Below are positions 1 through 5,483 of a stretch of 8,643 nt of DNA, piece after piece (within the stretch, counting starts at the first letter, position 1; each line of letters begins with the position of its first letter). Made by a program: the position numbers and the translations under genes. This DNA comes from Candidatus Firestonebacteria bacterium RIFOXYA2_FULL_40_8 (GTDB lineage Bacteria; Oederibacteriota; D2-FULL-39-29). The notes under the pieces are model-generated. The model was not told the origin of the DNA and ran no database searches. It saw only the letters and a list, made by a program, of their open reading frames with translations. The DNA is taken from positions 1 through 8,643 of the forward strand of contig MFGS01000093.1 of the NCBI GenBank assembly GCA_001778355.1, given 5' to 3'.

Positions 1-423
1 CCGGAGAGAAAGGCTTTCAATCAGAATGACGATTTCATAGGAATAAACGGTAAAGTAAAATGGAAAAATCACAGTCTTAAGGACAATGACGGATATGTCG
101 CACTGGACAGTATTTTAGACCCGTCCTGCAATACAGTGGCCTATGCTTATCTGACCATTGATTCAGATGTTGAACAAAAGGCGAAGTTCTTCTTCGGAGT
201 AAATGACCAGGTTGAATTGTGGTTTAACGATAAAGACATAATCAAATGTCCGGATTATGGGCAAGCTGAACCTGATACGCACAAATTCGATGTCACTTTA
301 AACAAAGGACTCAATAAAATTCTGCTGAAAGTCCTTGATTCCGGCGGCGCCGGCTGGGGATTTTATTTTAGAATTACTGATGAATCCGGTAAGCCGATTA
401 AGAGTATAAAAATAAAGAAATAA
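1..423 (+). CDS. C-terminal fragment of a secreted or surface protein with a beta-sandwich (sugar-binding-like) domain
   Basis: The frame is open from base 1 to the TAA at 421-423, giving 140 residues of a protein that begins outside the window. A GTG at 136 is internal: coding-like sequence rich in the same pattern continues upstream of it. The visible part reads as one beta-sandwich module, with W/Y/F-rich strands, a 'VNDQVELWFNDKDI' stretch, a 'VTLNKGLNKILLKV' strand and a closing 'GGAGWGFYFRI' strand. In my knowledge this pattern (a degenerate 'DDGVKVWLNGK ... L.KG.N.LLLKV ... GGWGF..R') is the jelly-roll module found at the C-terminus of many secreted glycoside hydrolases and other surface proteins of Planctomycetes-like bacteria. 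The module probably binds sugar or mediates adhesion; the catalytic or main domain cannot be seen. The frame ends in a short Lys-rich tail, and a palindromic repeat begins eight bases after the stop. Confidence 0.8.
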   Translation, partial: PERKAFNQNDDFIGINGKVKWKNHSLKDNDGYVALDSILDPSCNTVAYAYLTIDSDVEQKAKFFFGVNDQVELWFNDKDIIKCPDYGQAEPDTHKFDVTLNKGLNKILLKVLDSGGAGWGFYFRITDESGKPIKSIKIKK

Positions 424-431
424 TTCAGATA

Positions 432-478
432 CCCAAAGTGACAGTCACTAGTGACTGTCACTTTGGGACAGGTGGTTT
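432..478 (+). repeat. REP-like palindrome copy 1, with conserved GGACAGGTGGTT tail
   Basis: Bases 432-467 form a perfect 36-bp palindrome (18-base arms, left arm CCCAAAGTGACAGTCACT). It is followed by ACAGGTGGTTTTA. The same tail follows the palindrome at 3618-3651 and, on the minus strand, the one at 5411-5462, so the repeat unit has a direction: stem, then tail. It lies in the 100-bp gap between two plus-strand genes. No T-run follows the stem closely, so it is not a classic terminator, although the transcript could fold. No transposase is encoded in the window, so this looks like a non-autonomous, REP- or MITE-type repeat. Confidence 0.8.
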
Positions 479-523
479 TATTCTTGAATAATAATATGAA
501 GCTTAGGCTTCAATGGGTGGAAA

Positions 524-3496
524 ATGAGAAAAACATCTTTTAATATACATCGGTTTGAAAGACATATTTATTTTGGGTTATTTTCCGCTTTTATTATTTT
601 CTCACAGTCAGTCTTTTCAGCTAATAATACTCCGATGGAAACTATGGAAAAAATGCTAAAAGCAATAAAGGATTATGATGTAAACTTATGGAATGAATGT
701 GTTAGCGACGTAGACAAAGAAAATACCAAAGATATGTCGGAAGAGTATATAAAAAAAGAAATACAATCCGAGAAGATTCGCAAAGAAACTAAATTTAATA
801 AAATATTAGGCAACAACGCAATGGAGTATGCAAACGCAACTCTTCTTAATATGATTAGAGAGTTTGATGTAAAACAGCCTCTGGATCTGACATTTATAAA
901 AAGTGTTCAGACCTGGGATGACCGTTACGCTGAGGTAATAATATTTTTTCCCTTAAGCGCAAAAGGCATTTTTAGCCCTTTTAGATTGTGCTTTGTTAAA
1001 GAAAATGGCAGCTGGAACTTTTATTATGGTTTATCTGCAGATTTATTTCTTTCATCTGAAGACGTCAACGAAACTGTTAAATATTATTTATTAATCAATG
1101 CGGATATGCAGATAGAAAGAGCGGAAACAAAATATAAAGTCAAAAAGGAATTCACAATAAGTAATGAGCTCTCAGAAAAATACTTCTCCTTCTGGAAAAA
1201 TGCTTCAAGCTACTTACAGGAAAATATACTGCAAATCTGGCTTCTCACTGAAGATGAAAAGGCTTTCAAGGTTTTGGAAGAACAAAAGGCAAAAGGATTA
1301 ACAAAATTGGATGGCACTATATATAAACAAATGGCGGAGAATATTAAAAACGGGGTTTATCCTCGTGATAAAAGAGCCGGAAGCCAAAAACGTACTTTAC
1401 CGGGGCCGGAAACAGAAGCAAAAAAATGGATTATGCACTTTGGTCATGGTTCAGGAATAGTTCAGTCGTGCAGAAAGCTTATTGCTAAGTTTCCGGAAGA
1501 TGAGTACTGGTGTGTGTTTGCACAATATAAGATAGCCGAAGATTACCAGCGCAGACAGGACAATGAAAAAGCAGTCAAAGAGTATAATACACTTTTTCTG
1601 AAATATCCCAAAGCAAAAGAAGCAATAAACGCAAAAGCTGAAGCCGCGAAATTATACTGGGAAAAATTAGGCCAGCAGGATAAAGCAATTATCTTATGGG
1701 CAGAATTGGAAGCAGATAATGCCTTGCCTCCAGGGACTCCCTATAAAGGTAAAAACACGGTTGTACCCAAAACAATATTGACAAATAAAGACACGGGCTA
1801 TCTGAAAGGAATTACCGATTTTATCTTTGATGAACAAGGGAGTATGTTTGTTTATGGTAGTGATATTATTAGTGTTCAGGGAACGAATGAACGAGTTTTT
1901 AGTGGAAAGCTAGAAAAGTATTCTGACGAAGGAAAATATTTAGGAACAGTGTTTAATCATAATCTAAAATACTATGCTAATAGAGTTTATCTGACTAATG
2001 GCAGATTTCATTTGAATTCTGGCCATAAATATTTAACTGTTATTGACGCAAAAGGTCAAATAATGGGAGAGCTTGGCGAAAACAAGGGTCAATTGGTATT
2101 TTCAAAAGAGGAAATTCCGTCAAGCGGCAATGATGAAAGTTCTGCCGAAGCGTTCTGGATAGATACTGATTACTTTTATGCTTTGCATCATGAAAAACTA
2201 AACCAATACGAGTTAGAATATGGAAGATTGATAAGACAGTTCAATACGGGACCGTATATAGGTTGGAATGACTATGGTTCTACATTGATTGTAGATACAA
2301 ATAGGGAAGCGATATTTAATGTAGAAGGCGGTGTGGTTGTTAAAGTTGAGAAAGATGGCAAATTGATTAAGATGAAAGGACCGGAAATAGCAGGAGATAC
2401 GCTGGGACAAGTATCAGATATTTATTGTGATGATAATAGTAATATATATTGCGCGGATATTACCAATAAAAAAATAGCGATGTTTGATCGCAACGGAAAG
2501 TACTTAAGGTCTTATTCCCATTCGAGCATAGTGGAGCCCATGGTTATGGCTGTTGATAAAAATGAGAATATATATATTGTGAGCCGCGGCAACTCTCCCG
2601 GCAGTGCAATAAAGGTTTTTGATAAAAGTAATAATTATTTATGGGGAGTTGGAGTACGTTTGAATGGGATAAAAGGAGTAAGTAATGCCAGTATATTGGA
2701 CATGGAAATATCCGGAGATTATTTATATCTGGTAATTGATAAGTATGTATTGAAATGTGATCTAAAAGGCACGCAAGTGTCGAACTTTAAAAGTGATGAT
2801 AGCCCTAGACTAGTTAAAAATAATAAAGGAGAAGTATTTTTCTCTTCCGGTTGGAATATTTACAAATATGACGGAGATAAAAGCGAGATAGTATTTGAAT
2901 TGAGAGCTAAAAATGACAAGTATTCATCAATAAAAATTGCATCTTTTGGGTTTTTGCCAGGAGACATTGTCTTGACGGCGGATGGCTTAAATCTGGTTCA
3001 ATCAGAGTTTGCCGGAAAGGAACTTAAAAAAGTTACCTCCGGTCAAGGTGTTTCAATAAATTATACTTACAATATTGCCACAGATAAAGAAGGTAATTTT
3101 TGGGTGTTAACTGGGCAAGGAGAGATTAAAAAAGCAGACAAAGACTGGAAGGTGATTTGTTCTATAGAAACTGCTTCAGATTTTGATAATTACGAAAGAA
3201 TCAGACGACATAACAATCAGTCTGCTCCTTTAAAACCACGCAAGGATAAATTATGGCGTCCTGTAGATGTTTCTGTTGATAAAAATAACAATATATATGT
3301 TCTGGATTCAGTAAATATGAAATTACATAAATATTCACCTGACGGAACATATGGTTCTGCAGTGGTTTATACTGACTATCTAAAAGGCCATGTGAAGAGG
3401 ATGAAAACAGATAATAAAGGTAGAATTTATTTTCTCACAGAAGAAAACGGAACGAATATGTTGATCAGATTAGAGCTTAATAAGCTCTTTCCGTAA
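524..3496 (+). CDS. Large exported protein with TPR-like helices and an NHL-like beta-propeller
   Basis: This 990-residue protein has unknown function. A basic start, a hydrophobic stretch (about residues 15-32) and an Ala at 33 make a plausible signal peptide, so it probably acts outside the cytoplasm. Residues about 36-175 form an alpha+beta region I do not recognise. Residues about 297-400 are helical and TPR-like ('KLIAKFPEDEYWCVFAQYKIAE', then 'EYNTLFLKYPKAKEA'). From about 430 to the end, seven D/N-x-x-(G/N)-x-aromatic motifs recur (near residues 436, 636, 678, 766, 854, 919 and 963; for example DKNENIYIVS, DKNNNIYVLD, DNKGRIYFLT), typical of NHL or six-bladed beta-propellers. The propeller probably binds protein or glycan. 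The ATG at 524 has a GGGTGG at 515-520, only three bases away. A 6-bp hairpin (497-512) lies just upstream. The gene is visibly richer in A/T and ATA codons than the M16-rpoN run, which suggests accessory content. Confidence 0.85.
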   Translation: MRKTSFNIHRFERHIYFGLFSAFIIFSQSVFSANNTPMETMEKMLKAIKDYDVNLWNECVSDVDKENTKDMSEEYIKKEIQSEKIRKETKFNKILGNNAMEYANATLLNMIREFDVKQPLDLTFIKSVQTWDDRYAEVIIFFPLSAKGIFSPFRLCFVKENGSWNFYYGLSADLFLSSEDVNETVKYYLLINADMQIERAETKYKVKKEFTISNELSEKYFSFWKNASSYLQENILQIWLLTEDEKAFKVLEEQKAKGLTKLDGTIYKQMAENIKNGVYPRDKRAGSQKRTLPGPETEAKKWIMHFGHGSGIVQSCRKLIAKFPEDEYWCVFAQYKIAEDYQRRQDNEKAVKEYNTLFLKYPKAKEAINAKAEAAKLYWEKLGQQDKAIILWAELEADNALPPGTPYKGKNTVVPKTILTNKDTGYLKGITDFIFDEQGSMFVYGSDIISVQGTNERVFSGKLEKYSDEGKYLGTVFNHNLKYYANRVYLTNGRFHLNSGHKYLTVIDAKGQIMGELGENKGQLVFSKEEIPSSGNDESSAEAFWIDTDYFYALHHEKLNQYELEYGRLIRQFNTGPYIGWNDYGSTLIVDTNREAIFNVEGGVVVKVEKDGKLIKMKGPEIAGDTLGQVSDIYCDDNSNIYCADITNKKIAMFDRNGKYLRSYSHSSIVEPMVMAVDKNENIYIVSRGNSPGSAIKVFDKSNNYLWGVGVRLNGIKGVSNASILDMEISGDYLYLVIDKYVLKCDLKGTQVSNFKSDDSPRLVKNNKGEVFFSSGWNIYKYDGDKSEIVFELRAKNDKYSSIKIASFGFLPGDIVLTADGLNLVQSEFAGKELKKVTSGQGVSINYTYNIATDKEGNFWVLTGQGEIKKADKDWKVICSIETASDFDNYERIRRHNNQSAPLKPRKDKLWRPVDVSVDKNNNIYVLDSVNMKLHKYSPDGTYGSAVVYTDYLKGHVKRMKTDNKGRIYFLTEENGTNMLIRLELNKLFP

Positions 3497-3592
3497 AAAA
3501 ACAAAAATAGGATGGAGGCTATCTGCTTTTAGCTGAAAACATTTTACTCAAAGCGGTTGCTCCTCTGGAATAGTCGGATTAGGAGAAGATAT

Positions 3593-3643
3593 ATGAATTC
3601 AAAAGAAAGATTTTTATCCAAAGTGACTGTCACTCGGGGATAG
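3593..3643 (+). pseudogene. Possible 5' gene remnant cut off by a palindromic repeat
   Basis: An AGGAG at 3581-3585 sits seven bases before an ATG at 3593, a proper ribosome-binding site. The frame reads MNSKERFLSK, then runs into the repeat at 3618 and stops at TAG (3641-3643). 'MNSKERFL' resembles the N-terminus of uroporphyrinogen-decarboxylase-like (UroD/MtaA) methyltransferase-type proteins, which often start 'M.S.ERFL.A'. Eight residues cannot prove this. A gene start followed at once by a repeat suggests a truncated gene, with nothing of its body left before the next promoter at 3678. Alternatives are a short leader peptide or chance. Confidence 0.3.
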
Positions 3644-3651
3644 GTGGTTCT
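3618..3651 (+). repeat. REP-like palindrome copy 2, shortened and mismatched
   Basis: This short derivative reads CCAAAGTGAC, T, GTCACTCGGGG and then ATAGGTGGTTCT. The inner AGTGAC/GTCACT still pairs, but the next two positions do not (AA against CG). The left side matches the AAAGTGAC form seen at 432, and the right side matches the GTCACTCGGGG form seen at 5411-5462. The central part of the palindrome is missing and the tail carries one change (GATAGG for GACAGG). It lies in the 216-bp gap between the propeller gene and the J-domain gene. Confidence 0.65.
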
Positions 3652-3677
3652 TAAGAGAGATTAGTGAAATCCCATCC

Positions 3678-3706
3678 TTGCTAAATATCCCTCATAGATA
3701 TATAAT
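3678..3706 (+). promoter_or_regulatory. Housekeeping-type promoter for the J-domain gene, predicted leaderless
   Basis: TTGCTA (3678-3683), a 17-base spacer and a perfect TATAAT (3701-3706) make a near-consensus sigma-70-type promoter. Only six bases separate TATAAT from the ATG at 3713. A start site seven bases after the -10 box falls on the A of the ATG, and there is no Shine-Dalgarno in between. The transcript is therefore predicted to be leaderless. Confidence 0.7.
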
Positions 3707-3712
3707 TATAGT

Positions 3713-4165
3713 ATGAATCTATTTGAGGCATACGACATATTAGGGGTTAACGGGATGACCGGTATGCGGGATGTTCACACGAAATATATCAGGCTTGTAA
3801 GGGAATATCATCCGGACATGTGCCTGGACGAGGGCAAAAAAGATGAATGTTCAAAAAAATTCATTCAAATTGACACTGCTTACAAGTTCATAAGGCAGAT
3901 TAGATTTGTATCAGCAGAGGGCCTGGGAAAAGTTAAGGTAAGAATCGAAGACGTAATACTTGATATGGAGTTGAGGCACATGTATAAAACCATGTTCCTT
4001 GATCCTTTCAGGGTTAAACTGACGGGGTTTCTTAACGTAGTTGTTTGGTTCAGTTTTTCTGTTGCCGTATTGTTGTTTTTTGTAAATTATATGTTTGGTT
4101 TTTTCTTTCTATTTCTGACCGGTATAAGCGCGGGAGTATTGTGGTACGCCGCCAATAAAATATGA
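3713..4165 (+). CDS. Membrane-anchored J-domain (DnaJ-like) protein
   Basis: This 150-residue protein is a short J-domain co-chaperone. Residues about 2-62 form the J domain: 'LFEAYDILGV' opens helix I, helix II ends in 'VREYHPDMC' with the diagnostic His33-Pro34-Asp35, and helix III ('FIQIDTAYKFIRQ') follows. The HPD motif is what stimulates ATP hydrolysis by Hsp70 (DnaK). The G/F linker, zinc fingers and substrate-binding domains of true DnaJ are absent. Two hydrophobic segments (about 106-128 and 129-147) form a tight membrane hairpin, so the J domain should face the cytoplasm and bring DnaK to the inner membrane. The 'YDILGV' motif begins seven residues after the chosen ATG, which supports this start and the leaderless reading. 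A CsgG-like lipoprotein gene begins 31 bases downstream, probably in the same transcript. Confidence 0.85.
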   Translation: MNLFEAYDILGVNGMTGMRDVHTKYIRLVREYHPDMCLDEGKKDECSKKFIQIDTAYKFIRQIRFVSAEGLGKVKVRIEDVILDMELRHMYKTMFLDPFRVKLTGFLNVVVWFSFSVAVLLFFVNYMFGFFFLFLTGISAGVLWYAANKI

Positions 4166-4184
4166 AAATATTGTAAATCAATTT

Positions 4185-4191
4185 AAGGAGG
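4185..4191 (+). promoter_or_regulatory. Strong Shine-Dalgarno (AAGGAGG) for the lipoprotein gene
   Basis: AAGGAGG lies five bases before the ATG at 4197, an ideal site that fixes that start. It contrasts with the upstream gene, which has none, and fits a downstream gene in an operon that needs its own ribosome loading. Confidence 0.85.
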
Positions 4192-4196
4192 AACGT

Positions 4197-4787
4197 ATGA
4201 ATCTAGTAAGAGGTGCAGTAGTGCTTTTTTTTGCCGTCATTTTTGCAGGTTGTGCTTCCGGTGTAAAGACTGTCAAAAGCGGTGATTTTAACATGGATAA
4301 ATACAAAAAGATAGCTGTTATGGATTTCGAGGGAAATAATGAAGCTGCAGGTAAAGCTCTGGCCGAATCCATGGTGCCGGCTCTGATGGAAGCGGGTTTT
4401 GAAGTCATGGAAAGAAGTGCTCTGGAAAAGCTGATGAAAGAACAGAAACTGGGTTTAACCGGCATTGTGGACTCTTCACAAATATCCCGGATAGGCAGTC
4501 TTGCGGGAGTTAAAGCTCTTGTACTTGGAAATTTTCACGCCGAAAAAAAGGAAAAGAAAAAAATGATAGCTGTGAGAAAACGCAGAGGAATATTCCGTCC
4601 AAGAGTTGCTGTCCTGGGAAGCATTGAGACGGAAACAGTTTTCAATAATATCTCTATCAGGATAGTTGATGTGGAAACAGGGAAAGTTCTTCTTTCCAGT
4701 TCTTCAAAAAATGAAATTGATGTCGAAGACGTAGATAACTATTTTGACGAGGTCTCAAAAGAAATCAGAAAAACAACAGAAAAATAA
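4197..4787 (+). CDS. CsgG/FlgO-like outer-envelope lipoprotein
   Basis: This 196-residue protein starts with a lipoprotein signal: a hydrophobic stretch and the lipobox F-A-G-C, with Cys19 as the likely lipidated residue. From about residue 33 it reads 'MDKYKKIAVMDFEGN', then 'ALAESMVPALMEAGFEVMERSALEKLMKEQKLGLTG', then 'AGVKALVLGNF'. This is the usual order of the CsgG/FlgO-type fold (strand KIAV-DF, helix with an amphipathic 'L...L..AG..V.ER..L..L..EQ', strand 'LV.G'). Known relatives are outer-membrane or periplasmic lipoproteins; CsgG itself is the curli secretion channel, and FlgO is linked to flagella. This copy is shorter than CsgG (about 260 mature residues), and no curli genes are in view, so a channel should not be assumed. 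Residues about 115-138 form a strongly basic segment ('KKEKKKMIAVRKRRGIFRPR'). It is probably co-transcribed with the J-domain gene and ends at a strong palindromic terminator. Confidence 0.8.
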   Translation: MNLVRGAVVLFFAVIFAGCASGVKTVKSGDFNMDKYKKIAVMDFEGNNEAAGKALAESMVPALMEAGFEVMERSALEKLMKEQKLGLTGIVDSSQISRIGSLAGVKALVLGNFHAEKKEKKKMIAVRKRRGIFRPRVAVLGSIETETVFNNISIRIVDVETGKVLLSSSSKNEIDVEDVDNYFDEVSKEIRKTTEK

Positions 4788-4805
4788 TCTGACAAAGAAG
4801 AAAGC

Positions 4806-4839
4806 AAAAAGGGGACAGGCACGTGCCTGTCCCCTTTTT
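4806..4839. terminator. Perfect palindrome acting as bidirectional terminator between convergent genes
   Basis: The arms at 4806-4822 (AAAAAGGGGACAGGCAC) and 4823-4839 are exact reverse complements, making a 34-bp perfect palindrome. Read on either strand it gives a GC-rich stem followed by TTTTT, the form of an intrinsic terminator. It lies 19 bases after the plus-strand stop (4787) and 11 bases after the minus-strand stop (4850), as expected for a shared terminator of convergent genes. Its GGGGACAGG core also occurs in the tailed palindromes of this window, so it may be a related repeat put to use as a terminator. Confidence 0.85.
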
Positions 4840-4849
4840 AGATAAAAAA

Positions 4850-5365
4850 TTAAAAGTAGTATTTCACGCCGAGAGCAAAAACCGAGATATTTACCTGATT
4901 TACACTTGTTGAGCCGGTTGGAGTTTCGGTTACTAAATAAGTATAATCAAAGCCGCCGCCGATGGAAAAACTTACGTTTTTGAAGGCATCTACCGGGAAA
5001 AGTTCCAGAAGCAGCCAGAGGCCGGGGGAGTATGTAGTTGATATGTTTGGAGTTTGAGTAGGGTCCCGCCTGTAAAAAAATACCGGTGTAAGTTCCAGCA
5101 GGGCATTATTCTGTCTGGTTATTGCAATAGGAAATTTTATTTTTCCTGCATAACCCCGGAAGCTCGGATCGTGAATAACCGTGGTGTCAAAATTTAAAGT
5201 GAGCTCGGTTCCAAGAGAGTCGCTAAACCAGTAAACAGCCCCGAGGCCTTTTCTTTCGTAATCCTCATACCAGAAACAGACACCGGCTTTGCCGGAGAGT
5301 GAGACCTTTTCGGCGCCCGGGAGCGCACAAGTAAGCAGGAGCAAGAGCAGTATTGTTTTTTTCAT
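4850..5365 (-). CDS. Small outer-membrane beta-barrel-like protein
   Basis: This 171-residue protein opens with a clear signal peptide: MKK, a poly-Leu core, then 'ALPGA' with likely cleavage after Ala18. The mature part consists of alternating hydrophobic and polar strands rich in Tyr, Phe and Gly ('GAVYWFSDSLGTELTLNF', 'ALLELTPVFFYRR', 'LWLLLELFPV', 'VSFSIGGGFDYTYLV', 'VNISVFALGVKYYF'). It ends in Tyr-Tyr-Phe, the terminal aromatic signature recognised by the BAM machinery for outer-membrane insertion. Its length fits an eight-stranded barrel of the OmpA/OmpW-like class, with no specific family recognised. It is transcribed alone, convergent to the lipoprotein gene. It has no Shine-Dalgarno, and its ATG lies six bases after a TATAAT box, so the mRNA is probably leaderless. 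Confidence 0.75.
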   Translation of the reverse strand: MKKTILLLLLLTCALPGAEKVSLSGKAGVCFWYEDYERKGLGAVYWFSDSLGTELTLNFDTTVIHDPSFRGYAGKIKFPIAITRQNNALLELTPVFFYRRDPTQTPNISTTYSPGLWLLLELFPVDAFKNVSFSIGGGFDYTYLVTETPTGSTSVNQVNISVFALGVKYYF

Positions 5366-5371
5366 AGGATA

Positions 5372-5380
5372 ATTATAGCA
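5372..5380 (-). promoter_or_regulatory. Extended -10 promoter for the outer-membrane protein gene, predicted leaderless
   Basis: On the minus strand, TGC directly precedes TATAAT (5377 down to 5372), an extended -10 element. Six bases (TATCCT) then lead into the ATG at 5365. The -35 region is poor (AATGTC is the nearest at an 18-base spacing), which is common for extended -10 promoters. The layout TATAAT-TATnnT-ATG matches the promoter at 3701-3715 almost exactly. Confidence 0.65.
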
Positions 5381-5410
5381 TAAAATATAGTTAAAGACAT
5401 TCTCGATAAC

Positions 5411-5462
5411 AGAACCACCTGTCCCCGAGTGACAGTCCCTCAGTGACTGTCACTCGGGGACA
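5411..5462 (-). repeat. REP-like palindrome copy 3 (minus orientation)
   Basis: Arms at 5420-5437 (TGTCCCCGAGTGACAGTC) and 5445-5462 are perfect reverse complements around a 7-base loop. On the minus strand the stem is followed by the tail ACAGGTGGTTCT (5422 down to 5411), as in the other copies. Compared with the copy at 432, the stem has CG in place of AA on one arm and the matching CG in place of TT on the other, so pairing is kept. It lies in the divergent gap between the outer-membrane protein gene and the M16-rpoN run. Confidence 0.8.
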
Positions 5463-5483
5463 CTCGGTTGACAAAGAGGGTGG

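Noticed and set aside
1312..1317. TGGCAC, a possible -24 element
   Set aside because: It lies inside the propeller gene, and no TTGC follows at the required distance.
3472..3488. AGAGCTTA-A-TAAGCTCT inverted repeat at the end of the propeller gene
   Set aside because: It is short and AT-rich, lies inside the coding sequence, and is followed by only two further T's and then CCG. It is a poor terminator candidate.
4178..4465. Minus-strand 95-codon frame opposite the lipoprotein gene
   Set aside because: It is antisense to a clear CsgG-like gene with an ideal Shine-Dalgarno, and its Ser/Ala-rich composition is the reverse-strand echo of that gene.
432..5462. CRISPR array
   Set aside because: The palindromes are few, far apart, differ in length and face both directions. 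There is no regular spacer pattern and no cas gene.
5468..5473. TTGACA, a perfect -35 hexamer before the M16 frame
   Set aside because: No -10-like sequence occurs 16-18 bases downstream (the region reads GCGGAAA).
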